Below are positions 8,714 through 18,475 of a stretch of DNA of 64,000 bases, piece after piece. Made by a program: the position numbers and the translations under genes. The stretch's first letter is position 1. Each line of letters opens with the position of its first letter. This DNA comes from Psychrobacter sp. NG254 (lineage in GTDB: Bacteria > Pseudomonadota > Gammaproteobacteria > Pseudomonadales > Moraxellaceae): assembly GCF_015277735.1 (NCBI RefSeq), contig NZ_JADHDA010000001.1, forward strand, positions 124,001 to 188,000. Reading direction: 5' to 3'. Below the pieces are notes generated by a model, which made no database searches, was not told the origin of the DNA, and was given only the letters and a program-made list of their open reading frames with translations.

Positions 8714-10078
8714 ATGTATACTGATTTAATAAACCCTCCATCAGATGCCAAGTCGATAGAATCACAAATGCCTCTCAATCCTGTGACAAAGTCGCCAGTT
8801 AAGAGACCGCAAAGCCCATCCAAAAATGCCTTGAATCAAACCGATGCCTCATATCAAGACAGTAATCAAAGCAGCAATCAAGATAATAAGAAACACACTC
8901 ACAAACAGACTGAGAAACCTATCGCTACCCATCCATATTTTAGTGTACAGAATCTAGTCGTAGGCTATGACGATACTATCGTCGTCAATGGTCTATCGTT
9001 GATGCTGGAGCAAGGAGAAATTGGCTGCTTCTTGGGCTATAGTGGCTGCGGAAAGACCACTGCATTACGTGCCATTGCAGGGCTAGAACAGAGTCGTGGC
9101 GGCAGCATATACCTAAACAATCAGCGCCTCACTGAACAGACAAAAAACAGCTCATTTACCGTAGCACCTGCCAAACGCGGTATGGGGATGGTGTTCCAAG
9201 ATTATGCGCTGTTCGGTCATTTGAGCGTGGCAAAAAACATCGCCTTTGGCCTAAACAAATGGTCATCTGCTGACAAAAAAGCCCGTGTGGCTGAGATGTT
9301 GAGCCTTGTCGAGCTGACTGAGCATGCTGACAAACGTCCAAATGAGTTATCTGGTGGTCAGCAGCAGCGCGTGGCGTTGGCAAGAGCATTGGCACCAAAG
9401 CCCGAGCTATTGTTGCTCGATGAGCCATTTTCTAATTTAGATGTGGTGCTGCGTGAGTCGTTGGCCATGAGCGTGCGCGATATTCTCAAGCGTACGAATA
9501 CCACTGCGATTTTGGTCACTCATGATCAAAATGAAGCGTTTGCATTAGCAGATAAAGTGGGAGTGATGGATCAGGGAAGGTTAGTCCAGTGGGCAACACC
9601 AAGCGAGCTGTATCACGAGCCTGTCAGTCCGTTTGTCGCGGAGTTTGTCGGTGAAGGCGCTATGATAGACGGCACCATCAAAGAAGGTCATGTCGAGACG
9701 GCGCTGGGCAATATTTATCGGCGTATGGAAGTTTATGGCGAGTCAGGCGAACCAAAGTACTGCGAATACGATTATCCAAACGGCACACCAATCAAAGTAC
9801 TGGTGCGTCCTGATGATATCATTCATGACGATGACAGCACACAAACAGCGTTGGTCGTTGGACGTGTGTTTCGGGGCGCCAACTACTTATATCGGTTGCA
9901 GTTAGATGACGGGCAGACCGTCTTATCGTTGGTTGCCAGCCATCACAATCATGAGATTGGCTCGCATATTGGTATCTTGCCGCTGCTAGAGCACGTGGTG
10001 GTCTTCGACGAAAAAGACATCAATGCCACCACGTGGTCAGAATACGACAGATCTGAAAGAATAGACGAACATAGCTAA
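8714..10078 (+). CDS. fbpC: Fe(3+) ABC transporter ATP-binding protein
   Basis: A canonical ABC ATPase: Walker A GYSGCGKTT, Q-loop VFQDYALF, signature LSGGQQQRVALARAL, Walker B LLLLDEPFSNLD and H-loop VTHDQ. A C-terminal TOBE-like regulatory domain (VLVRPDDIIHDDD onward) matches FbpC/PotA-type ATPases. An extra 65-70 residue polar segment rich in Q, N, S and K precedes the ABC domain. The start is uncertain: ATG 8714 is chosen, but ATG 8675 and TTG 8663 are in frame and no site has a clear ribosome binding site. It completes the fbpABC importer. Confidence 0.9.
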   Translation: MYTDLINPPSDAKSIESQMPLNPVTKSPVKRPQSPSKNALNQTDASYQDSNQSSNQDNKKHTHKQTEKPIATHPYFSVQNLVVGYDDTIVVNGLSLMLEQGEIGCFLGYSGCGKTTALRAIAGLEQSRGGSIYLNNQRLTEQTKNSSFTVAPAKRGMGMVFQDYALFGHLSVAKNIAFGLNKWSSADKKARVAEMLSLVELTEHADKRPNELSGGQQQRVALARALAPKPELLLLDEPFSNLDVVLRESLAMSVRDILKRTNTTAILVTHDQNEAFALADKVGVMDQGRLVQWATPSELYHEPVSPFVAEFVGEGAMIDGTIKEGHVETALGNIYRRMEVYGESGEPKYCEYDYPNGTPIKVLVRPDDIIHDDDSTQTALVVGRVFRGANYLYRLQLDDGQTVLSLVASHHNHEIGSHIGILPLLEHVVVFDEKDINATTWSEYDRSERIDEHS

Positions 10079-10116
10079 TGGCGCTTAATCTTAGTCTATA
10101 AGCCTAGCAGGCTGTT

Positions 10117-11019
10117 CTACTCGTATGCTGAGCGGGTGGCTAATATATGCAAATAGCGACCAAGCCATTTGTACGGCTCTAATTGCGAGTAGCGTAGCTC
10201 CATTCTGATCACAGCTTCTGGGTCGTTATTACCACCGCGCTTGAGTGGTGTATAATCATGAAAGACGCGTAGACCGCTGGTGCGTAGGGTTCGGTATTGA
10301 TGGGCAATGAGCCAAGACTCGACTTCTTCTTTAGCGACAGGATAATTAGGCGTTAGGCTTTTTTGGTTATCAGCTTTGTAGCCAACATTATCTAGTAAGT
10401 TAAAATTGCCCATTATCAGGTTACGATAATCGAAACTCGCAGGATTATAAAAGCACAACGATAGCGCGCCATTATCAGTAAGATGCTGATCGAAAAAGTC
10501 CATGACAGCCGCAGGCTCAGCCAACCACTCTAGTAGCGCATGACAGAGTATCAAATCGAACTTACCTTTCTCATCGCCGTTTACATTATCTGTTAGCTTT
10601 ACTGCAAGATCTTGATACGGGCAAACGTGCCATGTGATATCTAATACTTGATCACTCTTTTCCGCACTGGCTTTTGCTTTTTCTAGCATATTCTCAGAGA
10701 TATCATTGATAATCAGCGTATGACCGAAAGTGGCCAGTTCAACCGAAATCTGAGCCAATCCTGCACCCACATCTAAGATACGCAAAGGCCGACCAAGGTC
10801 TTTGCTCATTTGCGTACAATATTCAAAAATATCACGACGCAGTACTGCCAATCGGATGTCGCCTTTTAAACCACCATACACTTTCTTTTCGAAATGATCC
10901 GCAATGGCATCAAAGCTGCGGTCAGTACGTGTGTCTGCTGATAATACTTCTGCTTGTTCAACTTCTGCTGGTATGGAGTGGTTTGAGTCAGGTTGGCTGT
11001 CTTGAGGTTTAATTGGCAT
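10117..11019 (-). CDS. cmoM: tRNA 5-carboxymethoxyuridine methyltransferase
   Basis: A class I SAM-dependent methyltransferase of 300 residues, with the SAM-binding motif LDVGAG at about 82-87. It resembles E. coli CmoM (formerly SmtA) through the N-terminal FDAIADHFEKKVYGGLKGDIR, the HALLEWLAEP segment, FYNPASFDYRNLIMGNF, and a C-terminal RVFHDY plus LGRYLHILATR. CmoM converts cmo5U34 to mcmo5U34 in the wobble position of certain tRNAs. About 35 extra polar residues precede the domain. It converges on fbpC with only 38 bp between stops and no obvious terminator there. Confidence 0.88.
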   Translation of the reverse strand: MPIKPQDSQPDSNHSIPAEVEQAEVLSADTRTDRSFDAIADHFEKKVYGGLKGDIRLAVLRRDIFEYCTQMSKDLGRPLRILDVGAGLAQISVELATFGHTLIINDISENMLEKAKASAEKSDQVLDITWHVCPYQDLAVKLTDNVNGDEKGKFDLILCHALLEWLAEPAAVMDFFDQHLTDNGALSLCFYNPASFDYRNLIMGNFNLLDNVGYKADNQKSLTPNYPVAKEEVESWLIAHQYRTLRTSGLRVFHDYTPLKRGGNNDPEAVIRMELRYSQLEPYKWLGRYLHILATRSAYE

Positions 11020-11053
11020 AAGGTATTCAGATCAATAATTAAGAGGGTTAGAG

Positions 11054-11161
11054 TATAGTCAGCGAACTACCAAACCGCTACGGTATTATCCTCACTAGAG
11101 GTACTATATGTACAATCTGCGGTCGGCTGCCTTGTCGCTGTTTTAGATTGCTTTGACTATA
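11054..11161. repeat. Dispersed intergenic repeat, copy A (108 bp)
   Basis: This shares its layout with the element at 44360-44467: an end TATAGTCAG, then CGCTACGG (CTGCTACGG in copy B), a GTACTA...TGTAC block, the perfectly shared core GTCGGCTGCCTTGT, a GTTTTAG/ATTTTAG block, and a closing TTTGACTATA or TTTAGCTATA that is inverted relative to the start. Both copies are 108 bp by my boundaries and lie upstream of minus-strand genes. They behave like a non-coding miniature repeat family. Confidence 0.7.
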
Positions 11162-11180
11162 AAAAAATATTTAGTATTAT

Positions 11181-11462
11181 CTAGCGTTTCAAACGTCTGT
11201 TAATGACCCATTTGAAAATAATTTTCGCTAAAACAATAACGACAAATACGACGATAACAAAGACCCACATACCATTGCCTTGTAGGTTTTCTTGGTAGGC
11301 TTTTGCCAAGTATGCTGATAGAGCCATAGCGACTAACAGTGCGCTCCAACGGACATAAGGGACAGCACGATTGTTATGGTTAGGAAAGCTAGTCACATAA
11401 TCGCTGGAAAAGCTATATAGCACCATTGCTAGAATCCAAACAATCGCAAGAATGATATCCAT
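11181..11462 (-). CDS. Small inner-membrane protein of unknown function
   Basis: A 93-residue protein with three hydrophobic stretches: an N-terminal segment (MDIILAIVWILAMVLYSF), a central one (WSALLVAMALSAYLA) and a strong C-terminal one (WVFVIVVFVVIVLAKIIF). It ends in a positively charged tail (NRRLKR), which places that end in the cytoplasm. I do not recognise a family. It is monocistronic, with a dispersed repeat between it and cmoM and an AT-rich leader upstream. Confidence 0.6.
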   Translation of the reverse strand: MDIILAIVWILAMVLYSFSSDYVTSFPNHNNRAVPYVRWSALLVAMALSAYLAKAYQENLQGNGMWVFVIVVFVVIVLAKIIFKWVINRRLKR

Positions 11463-11693
11463 AATAAGAGTAGCCTGTTAAGTCGTTATTTAAGTGATGT
11501 AAAAGATAAGTTAGTGTAGCGGTTAGAAATTTTTTGTCTAGTGTCACCAAAAAAATAGCATCATCGACGTGATTTAAATCATAATATAATCATGAAAAAA
11601 GTCAGTCATTTATTTACACACCCTCTCAAAAAATGGCACTCATTGGATGCTGTTTTTTGAGTTTTTACGCTGTTATATGTCAAAGGATATGAT

Positions 11694-11873
11694 ATGAAAT
11701 CAATCAGCACAGTACTACTAACCGTTATTTTGTCTCTGTCATTTGCGGGTCAAGCGCAAGCACGTAATACACCTTGTTCAGGAAAAATGGGCGGCGTATC
11801 ACATTGTTCAGCAGATGGTAAGTTTGTCTGCAAAAATGGCAAAATCAGTCAATCAAAACAAACGTGTCATTAG
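11694..11873 (+). CDS. YdcA-like small secreted cysteine-rich protein
   Basis: The 59-residue product has an N-terminal signal peptide (hydrophobic VLLTVILSLSFAG, cleavage predicted after AQA at residue 23). The mature part is about 36 residues with four cysteines (28, 38, 46, 58) in the pattern PCSGKMGGVSHC, FVCKNGKISQ, QTC. This strongly resembles E. coli YdcA and related periplasmic miniproteins. The four Cys imply two disulfides formed after export. AAAGGA sits 7-8 bases upstream of the ATG. Function is unknown in any organism as far as I know. Confidence 0.8.
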   Translation: MKSISTVLLTVILSLSFAGQAQARNTPCSGKMGGVSHCSADGKFVCKNGKISQSKQTCH

Positions 11874-12151
11874 TGTTTTTTGGCATGAATTTATTGTGCC
11901 AAATATGACAACTAAGAAGCTGTATTGCTTGATTTTAATGGCAGTCAAAGCCCCCTAAATCAGCAAATTTGTGCTAAAATAGTTTCTTTTATTTACTATC
12001 AAAAATATCATCATTTTCCCAGTATTTTTCACGCTTTATCGTGCTGCTTTGTTCGCCATACAAATTGATTTTTATCAATGTTTATGGGGGACAATAATCT
12101 ATCTATAAAGCCTGCAAAATGAATAACAGGGATATGAATGAAGGAGTGTAT

Positions 12152-14941
12152 ATGAGCGAGTCGGTCAGTCCTATTGGCATCGTAGATGAACTGAAGCAGT
12201 CCTATTTAGACTATGCGATGAGCGTGATTGTCTCGCGTGCACTGCCTGATGTGCGTGATGGGTTCAAACCTGTCCATCGCCGCGTGATGTATGCCATGCA
12301 TGTGCTATCTAATGACTACAATAAGCCATACAAGAAGTCAGCACGTGTGGTCGGTGATGTCATCGGTAAGTACCATCCGCATGGTGACAGCGCAGTATAT
12401 GATGCGATCGTCCGTATGGCGCAGGATTTCAGCTTGCGTTATCCGATGGTTGATGGTCAAGGTAACTTTGGCTCGATCGATGATGATCCTCCGGCAGCCA
12501 TGCGTTATACCGAAGTACGTATGACCAAGCTGACTCACCAAATGCTTGCTGATTTGGACAAAGACACGGTCGATTGGGAAGATAACTATGATGGCTCTGA
12601 GCGCATGCCAAGCGTCATGCCAGCGCGTATTCCTAACCTGTTGGTGAATGGTGCAACGGGTATTGCTGTCGGTATGGCGACCAACATGGCGCCGCATAAC
12701 TTGACCGAAGTGATCAATGCGTGTTTGGCCTATGCCGAAAACCCACAAGTTTCAGCTGAAGAGCTGATGTCACATATTTCAGGTCCTGATTTCCCAACAG
12801 GCGGTATTATCTATGGCCGCGCGGGTATTTTAGATGCTTATCGTACAGGTAAAGGTCGCTTGCACATCCGTGGTCGTTACCATATCGAGCCGATGAGCAA
12901 TGCTGGCGTCAACCGTGATCGCGAGCGTATTGTATTCACCGAAGTGCCGTATCAAGCCAATAAAGCTAAGTTGATTGAACGTATCGCAGAACTCGTACGT
13001 GATAAAAAAATTGAAGGCATTAGCGAGATTCGTGATGAGTCTGATAAAGATGGTATGCGTATCGCCATTGACTTGCGCCGTGGTGAAACTGCTGAAGTTA
13101 TTGTTAATAACTTGTTCTTGCAGACGCCGCTTGAGTCTAGCTTTAGTATCAATATGGTCGCGCTCGATAACGGTCAGCCAAAGATATTGACCTTGCGTCA
13201 GCTCATTGCTGCATTTGTCCGTCATCGTCAAGAAGTGGTGACACGTCGTACGATTTATGAATTGAACAAAGCGCGTGTTCGTGGTCACCTGCTCGAAGGC
13301 TTAACCGTTGCACTGGCTAATATCGACGAAATTATTGCGACCATTAAAGCGTCTGCAAACCGTGGCTTAGCACGTGAAAGCTTGCTAAATAATACGTGGG
13401 GCTCAGGTAGCGTCGTTGCGATGCTTACCGCTGCTGGCAGTCAGTCAGTGCGTCCTGACTATATCGAAGGCGAAGATCCTAAAGCACCGTTTGGTCTAAT
13501 CGAAGGCGAAGAGCGTTATCGCTTGTCTCTTGAACAGGTCAATGCGATTTTGGATATGCAGTTGCATCGTCTGACTGGTCTTGAGCAAGACAAATTAACT
13601 GAAGAATACCAAGACCTATTGCGTGAGATTGCGCATTTAGAATCTATCCTTGGCGACTTTGATAAGTTAATGACCATTATCTCTAATGAGATGATTGAGA
13701 TTCGTGATAACTTTGGTGACGAGCGCCGTACGGACATTATTGACTCACGTACTGACTTTAGCCGTGAAGACCTGATCCCTGAGCAAACGGTCGTGATGAC
13801 AGTGTCGCGTACTGGTTATGCTAAGACTCAGCCAATTGACGATTATGTCGCGCAAAAACGTGGCGGTAAAGGTAAGTCTGCCACGGCGATGAAAGAAGAT
13901 GATGTGATTGATCATTTAGTCGTGACTTCAACGCATTCTACTGTATTGTGCTTCACAGATAGTGGGCGCGTCTTTAGCTTACGTGGTTTTGAAGTGCCGA
14001 TTGCCAGTCGCGGTGCACGTGGTCGTCCACTCGTTAACCTGATTGGCTTAAATGGTGATGAAACCGTTACGACGATATTACCGATTCCGAAAATTGTAGA
14101 GGATACATCGGTCACAGGTGAGATGTCAGACGCAGACATATTAATAGATAGTGATGATGACTCATTAGAAGGCAGCAACCAAGCAGAGCCGCCTTTTGTT
14201 TTCTTTGCAACGGCCAATGGGACGGTGAAACGCGTAGAGCTAAAGCAGTTTGCCAACATCCGCTCGAACGGTCTCATTGCAGTTGGTCTAGAAGACGGCG
14301 ATAAATTGGTCAGCGCTCGTATCACCAGTGGTAGCCAAGAAGTGATGCTATTTGCCTCAAGTGGTAAAGCCATTCGTTTTGATGAAAACGATGCGCGTGC
14401 GATGGGCCGTACTGCTAAAGGCGTCCGTGGTATGCGTCTGGCTACTGACGAATTTATCAAATCATTAGTCGTTATCGAAGATGATGTCCGCGAGATTCTG
14501 ATTGCTTGTGAAAATGGCTTTGGTAAACGTACACTCATTAATGAGTTCAACACCCAAAATCGCGGTGGTGGCGGTGTTATCGCTATCAAAACGAGTGAGC
14601 GTAACGGCGCACTCGTTCGTGCCACCAAAGTTGACCCTGAAGATGACATCATCTTAATCTCTGACAAGGGCACACTGGTACGCACACCAGTTGAACATGT
14701 GGCCAGTTCTGGTCGTAATACTCAGGGTGTTACCTTGATTCGTTTGTCAAAAGATGAAAAGCTGGTCGCTATGGCACGTGTTGAGCATCAAGAAGGTGAC
14801 GATGAGCTTATCGATGCCATGAGAGAAGACGGTACATTTGATGTAGAAGGTCAAGAGCAGATAGATATTGATGCGGCGACTGGCAATACGGCGACCACTG
14901 ACGTTGATGAGGCTATCGATATTGCCAATGACAATGAATGA
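12152..14941 (+). CDS. gyrA: DNA gyrase subunit A
   Basis: The 929-residue breakage-reunion subunit of gyrase, which introduces negative supercoils with GyrB. The catalytic tyrosine is in MRYTEVRM (about Y119). The quinolone-resistance region [17 protein letters not shown] keeps Ser80 and Asp84 (E. coli 83 and 87), so this allele looks quinolone-sensitive. The GyrA box in the C-terminal beta-pinwheel is QKRGGKG rather than the usual QRRGGKG, which still separates gyrase from ParC. The pinwheel carries an acidic insert ([16 protein letters not shown]) and the protein ends in a long acidic tail. ATG 12152 is chosen because AAGGAG lies 7 bases upstream; ATG 12119 would add 11 residues. Confidence 0.97.
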   Translation: MSESVSPIGIVDELKQSYLDYAMSVIVSRALPDVRDGFKPVHRRVMYAMHVLSNDYNKPYKKSARVVGDVIGKYHPHGDSAVYDAIVRMAQDFSLRYPMVDGQGNFGSIDDDPPAAMRYTEVRMTKLTHQMLADLDKDTVDWEDNYDGSERMPSVMPARIPNLLVNGATGIAVGMATNMAPHNLTEVINACLAYAENPQVSAEELMSHISGPDFPTGGIIYGRAGILDAYRTGKGRLHIRGRYHIEPMSNAGVNRDRERIVFTEVPYQANKAKLIERIAELVRDKKIEGISEIRDESDKDGMRIAIDLRRGETAEVIVNNLFLQTPLESSFSINMVALDNGQPKILTLRQLIAAFVRHRQEVVTRRTIYELNKARVRGHLLEGLTVALANIDEIIATIKASANRGLARESLLNNTWGSGSVVAMLTAAGSQSVRPDYIEGEDPKAPFGLIEGEERYRLSLEQVNAILDMQLHRLTGLEQDKLTEEYQDLLREIAHLESILGDFDKLMTIISNEMIEIRDNFGDERRTDIIDSRTDFSREDLIPEQTVVMTVSRTGYAKTQPIDDYVAQKRGGKGKSATAMKEDDVIDHLVVTSTHSTVLCFTDSGRVFSLRGFEVPIASRGARGRPLVNLIGLNGDETVTTILPIPKIVEDTSVTGEMSDADILIDSDDDSLEGSNQAEPPFVFFATANGTVKRVELKQFANIRSNGLIAVGLEDGDKLVSARITSGSQEVMLFASSGKAIRFDENDARAMGRTAKGVRGMRLATDEFIKSLVVIEDDVREILIACENGFGKRTLINEFNTQNRGGGGVIAIKTSERNGALVRATKVDPEDDIILISDKGTLVRTPVEHVASSGRNTQGVTLIRLSKDEKLVAMARVEHQEGDDELIDAMREDGTFDVEGQEQIDIDAATGNTATTDVDEAIDIANDNE

Positions 14942-15007
14942 GATGGCGAATAACTGTCTCAGCCGTTAGCTTTTTGGTCTGATTTCTTATATGATTGTTC
15001 TAGAAAA

Positions 15008-15043
15008 AGCCTCTGACGTTGTCGTCGGAGGCTTTTATTTTTT
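15008..15043 (+). terminator. Intrinsic terminator of gyrA
   Basis: AAAAGCCTCTGACG pairs with CGTCGGAGGCTTTT around a TTGT loop (14 bp, one G-U pair), followed by an A-interrupted T run. It ends the gyrA transcript about 65 bp after the stop codon. A nearly identical hairpin precedes the second permease gene. Confidence 0.9.
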
Positions 15044-15161
15044 GATTCAAAATTTTCCCAACTTTTATCGTTATTTAACTTTATCGTTAATAGTTTTTAT
15101 CGTCAATAACTGTCATCGCTCATACATTACACATAGGATTTAATTTTTTAAGGCTGTTGCT

Positions 15162-16232
15162 ATGCTCACGACCAATCAAACTTTTCAAGGAACCATCGCT
15201 TCGGTATCATCGAGCTTTTTATTCGCGATGATGTTTTTGTTTGGGCTATTTATGTTGCCTTTGACGGGTACACAAGTGGCATCATGGCGCGTATTGATGA
15301 TGCTACTCAGTTTGGTGATATTGGTCAGTTTGACCAAGCAGTGGCAACATGTGTTTGATTATATAAAGACGCTAAAGACAGTCAAGGAATGGCTAATATT
15401 TATATTGCCAGCGCCGATTTTGGGCGGACAGATTTGGCTATTTATGTGGGCGCCCGTTAATGGGTTTGGGCTGGATGTGACGTTGGGCTATTTTTTGCTG
15501 CCGCTCGTGATGATCGTACTTGGTCGGTTTTTTTATCATGAGTATATGAGTGTATTACAGTGGGTCGCCGCGATATTTGCAGCACTTGGCATCGGTTACG
15601 ATATCATTCAGTATGGCTCGGTCTCTTGGGTGACGATGTTTGTGTGCTTGGGTTATCCACCGTATTATCTGCTTCGTCGCACGCTTTCTGTCCCGCCAAT
15701 TACTGGCTTGTTGTTTGATTTGACACTATTGACGCCAGTGGTGCTTATCCTGCTTTATGTGACTGATGGTTTTAGTGTGGCCGCTGAGGACATAAAATTT
15801 TGGTATTTATTGCCATTGCTGGGTGCCTTTAGTGCGCTTGCGATGTCGTTGACGATGATTGCCAGTAGCAAGCTACCTGTTTCACTGTTTGGTGCGCTAA
15901 GCTACATAGAGCCAATGTTGTTATTTGTGCTTTCTATCACGGTGCTGAGCCAGAGCCATGAAGAAGGCGGCTCGCTCTTTATGTATGGCATGATCACGTT
16001 TGCGCTGCTGGTCATGTTGGCTGATAGTGTGAAAGGCTATCTCATTCGTCAGCGTAACGACCGCTTGCATGGCTATAGAGAACTTCAGATTGGCGGCTTT
16101 CCGCCACGTCGTCACTTTATCAATCAGCGTATCGATGGTGCGCTAACAGCCCATCGTTTTCGCAAGAAACGCCGCTATCAAAAAAAGCTGGTAAAGATAA
16201 AACAAAAAATCGCACAACTTGATATAAAATAA
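15162..16232 (+). CDS. EamA/RarD-type DMT permease, copy 1
   Basis: A 356-residue membrane protein with about ten hydrophobic segments, in the drug/metabolite transporter superfamily. Typical features include the N-terminal half ending near GRFFYHEYMSVLQWVAA, the LGYPPYYLLRR loop, and the late ASSKLPVSLFGALSYIEPMLLF helix pair. The tail is unusually basic (RKKRRYQKKLVKIKQK), predicted cytoplasmic. The substrate cannot be read from sequence. It is closely related to the next gene: same length and same start context (TTTAAGGCTGTTG before the ATG), so the pair arose by tandem duplication. Confidence 0.8.
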   Translation: MLTTNQTFQGTIASVSSSFLFAMMFLFGLFMLPLTGTQVASWRVLMMLLSLVILVSLTKQWQHVFDYIKTLKTVKEWLIFILPAPILGGQIWLFMWAPVNGFGLDVTLGYFLLPLVMIVLGRFFYHEYMSVLQWVAAIFAALGIGYDIIQYGSVSWVTMFVCLGYPPYYLLRRTLSVPPITGLLFDLTLLTPVVLILLYVTDGFSVAAEDIKFWYLLPLLGAFSALAMSLTMIASSKLPVSLFGALSYIEPMLLFVLSITVLSQSHEEGGSLFMYGMITFALLVMLADSVKGYLIRQRNDRLHGYRELQIGGFPPRRHFINQRIDGALTAHRFRKKRRYQKKLVKIKQKIAQLDIK

Positions 16233-16388
16233 GCACTTACGTGCATTAAATGGACTCATGGCAGAAGTTAAGTCAATAGATGAACACTGGCATTGCTTAT
16301 CTGTTTTGACTTTGACATAATGCCCGCCATGATGTAAGTACGATACATTCAAAGCGTTTATCTTAGATTGCGCGACGACCTTATTTGC

Positions 16389-16427
16389 AAAAGCCTCAGA
16401 CGTTCTCGTCTGAGGCTTTTGTTTTTT
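16389..16427 (+). terminator. Intrinsic terminator after permease copy 1
   Basis: AAAAGCCTCAGACG pairs perfectly with CGTCTGAGGCTTTT (14 bp) around TTCT, followed by GTTTTTTT. It is almost the same hairpin as the one after gyrA, as if it was copied together with the downstream gene. Confidence 0.9.
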
Positions 16428-16472
16428 TTAAAAATTGCCAAGGATGTGCCCCAATCTTTAAAGGCTGTTGTG

Positions 16473-17543
16473 ATGCTGACTACTAACCAAACCTCGCAAG
16501 GCACGATCACTGCGGTGGCTGCCAATTTTTTATACTCATTGTTGTTTCTATTTGGTTTACTGCTACAACCATTGTCAGGGACACAAGTCGCTTCGTGGCG
16601 CGTGCTGACGATGTTTTTTAGTCTAGTGCTGCTGGTCACTGTCCTAAAGCAGTGGCAGCATATTTTTGACTATCTAAAAACACTGAAGAACGCAAAAGAG
16701 TGGTTTTTATTTATATTACCCACACCGATTTTAGGTGCGCAAATTTGGATCTTCATGTGGGCGCCCGTCAATGGCTTGGGGCTTGAGGTGACGTTAGGCT
16801 ACTTCTTATATCCGATGATTATGATTGTGGTTGGTCGGTTCTTCTATAATGAAGACATGAGCCTACTCCAATGGGCAGCCATCGGATGCGCAGGCTTTGG
16901 TATCGCTTATGATATCTTTCAATATGGTGCTATTTCTTGGGCGACGTTGTTTGTCTGCTTGGGTTACCCGCCGTATTATTTATTGCGTCGCTATCTAGCC
17001 GTACCACCCATCACAGGTCTTATATCGGACCTTGTGTTGTTATTGCCAGTCGTATTGGTTGCGCTGTATATGAATGGTGGCTTTGAAGTCGCGATAACCA
17101 ACCATAAGCTGTGGTATCTGTTGCCATTGTTAGGCATTATTAGTACCGCTGCCATGTCGTTGACAATGATAGCGAGCCAGAAATTGCCAGTCTCATTGTT
17201 TGGGACATTGTGCTACCTTGAACCGATATTCTTGTTTGTATTTTCGATCGCAATTTTAGATCGCAGCCTACATGATGGTGGTTCTATGCTGATGTATGGC
17301 ATGATTTTTGTCGCGCTGCTGATTATGATTGCAGATAGTGCACTGGGCTATATGGCGCGCAAACGTGAAGATCGCTTACATGGTTACAATGAGCCACAAG
17401 TCGGGAGTTTCCCACCGCGTCGTCGTCTTAAAAATCGCCGTATCAAGGGCGTACTGATTGCGCACCGGTTTCGTCAAATCAAAAAATATCAGCAAAAGAT
17501 AGACAAAATGACGCGTAAAATTGAAGCGTTGCATCTAGAATAA
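16473..17543 (+). CDS. EamA/RarD-type DMT permease, copy 2
   Basis: A tandem paralogue of the preceding permease. Starting at ATG 16473 (MLTTNQTSQGTI) it is also 356 residues. The longer frame from 16368 runs back through the terminator hairpin and is rejected as the start. Shared blocks include GTQVASWRVL, QIW, MWAPVNG, LGYPPYYLLRR, PPITGL and the basic C-terminal tail. The loops and several helices have diverged, suggesting an old duplication with possible substrate divergence. It is preceded by its own copy of the terminator hairpin, so it is probably transcribed separately. Confidence 0.8.
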   Translation: MLTTNQTSQGTITAVAANFLYSLLFLFGLLLQPLSGTQVASWRVLTMFFSLVLLVTVLKQWQHIFDYLKTLKNAKEWFLFILPTPILGAQIWIFMWAPVNGLGLEVTLGYFLYPMIMIVVGRFFYNEDMSLLQWAAIGCAGFGIAYDIFQYGAISWATLFVCLGYPPYYLLRRYLAVPPITGLISDLVLLLPVVLVALYMNGGFEVAITNHKLWYLLPLLGIISTAAMSLTMIASQKLPVSLFGTLCYLEPIFLFVFSIAILDRSLHDGGSMLMYGMIFVALLIMIADSALGYMARKREDRLHGYNEPQVGSFPPRRRLKNRRIKGVLIAHRFRQIKKYQQKIDKMTRKIEALHLE

Positions 17544-17758
17544 TGCTGATGAGGTTAGCGTCCTAGTGGTTGATGGAGATGACTCAGCAGGTATTGTTTT
17601 CGGTAGGGTTCTACAAACTTGCTGTGTCAAAGGGATATAAATTAGGCTATTATCGAGGGCAGTGCTATCACGCTTTATTGGAGGCGAGGCATCCTTTCTA
17701 AGAGACTGTCTCTAAAAAATTAGAGCTGATTTAAAATAATATATGACTAGGACGGTTT

Positions 17759-18427
17759 ATGTTACATCTTCATCATTTAGCAAACTCACGCTCGTTTCGT
17801 ATCATCTGGCTGTTAGAAGAATTGAACGCCGATTATAAACTGACCTGTTATGAGCGCAACAAAGCATATCGTGCGCCTGATAGCCTAAAAAAAGTGCATC
17901 CGATTGGTCATGCTCCGATGCTAGAAGTGGATGATCGCGTACTGATTGAATCAGGTTTTATCATCGAGTATTTGATTAAGCACTATGATAAAGAAAAGCA
18001 GTTCAAACCTGATGATAGTAATGAATCGGCATGGGAAGCCTATACTTTTTGGCTACATTTTGCAGAAGCCTCGTTGATGCCACTATTGGTCATGCGTCTG
18101 GTGTTTACCAAAGTCGTATCCCAATCACCGATGCTCATTAGACCCATTAGCAAAAAAATCCAAGGCCAAGTCGAGAAAAATATGATCGGCAGTGGTTTAG
18201 AAAAAATGCTGGGCATGATGGAGGCGCATTTGAATAAAAACCATTGGTTTGCAGGCAGTGAGTTCAGTGCCGCGGATATTCAGATGCATCTTGCCGTGAT
18301 TGGGGCCAATGCTGGTGCAGGGTTAGACAAGAATAAGTATGCCAATATCCTAAACTGGCTCAAACGCTGTGAAGAGCGAGATGCCTTTAAACTTGCAGAA
18401 AAAAAGGGTGGCCGTCTAAATTTTTAG
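17759..18427 (+). CDS. Glutathione S-transferase family protein
   Basis: A 222-residue GST: the N-terminal thioredoxin-like domain has NSRSFRIIWLLEEL, the cis-Pro region HAPMLEV and ESGFIIEYL (glutathione gamma-glutamyl contact), followed by an all-helical C-terminal domain with FSAADIQM. The Ser in the LANSRSFR segment near the N-terminus is a candidate catalytic residue. Family members conjugate or reduce electrophiles with glutathione; the substrate here is unknown. TAGGACGG precedes the ATG. It ends just before a strong terminator. Confidence 0.88.
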   Translation: MLHLHHLANSRSFRIIWLLEELNADYKLTCYERNKAYRAPDSLKKVHPIGHAPMLEVDDRVLIESGFIIEYLIKHYDKEKQFKPDDSNESAWEAYTFWLHFAEASLMPLLVMRLVFTKVVSQSPMLIRPISKKIQGQVEKNMIGSGLEKMLGMMEAHLNKNHWFAGSEFSAADIQMHLAVIGANAGAGLDKNKYANILNWLKRCEERDAFKLAEKKGGRLNF

Positions 18428-18475
18428 CCAATACTGGTATAATTACTGACCAATGCTCAAGCAGCCATATAAACC

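Noticed and set aside
11625-11661. Hairpin CTCAAAAAA...TTTTTTGAG upstream of the YdcA-like gene as a terminator or riboswitch
   Set aside because: The stem is almost only A-T pairs with a poorly paired GC part, no upstream plus-strand gene needs it, and no known riboswitch core is visible.
12338-12748. 136-codon open frame antisense to gyrA
   Set aside because: It is a His and Arg rich shadow frame with no start signal.
13912-14685. 257-codon open frame antisense to gyrA
   Set aside because: The product is Ser, Arg and Pro rich as expected from the complement of a conserved coding strand; gyrA on the other strand is certain.
16368-16472. N-terminal extension of the second permease
   Set aside because: It would translate through the terminator hairpin, and the paralogue starts at the position equivalent to ATG 16473.
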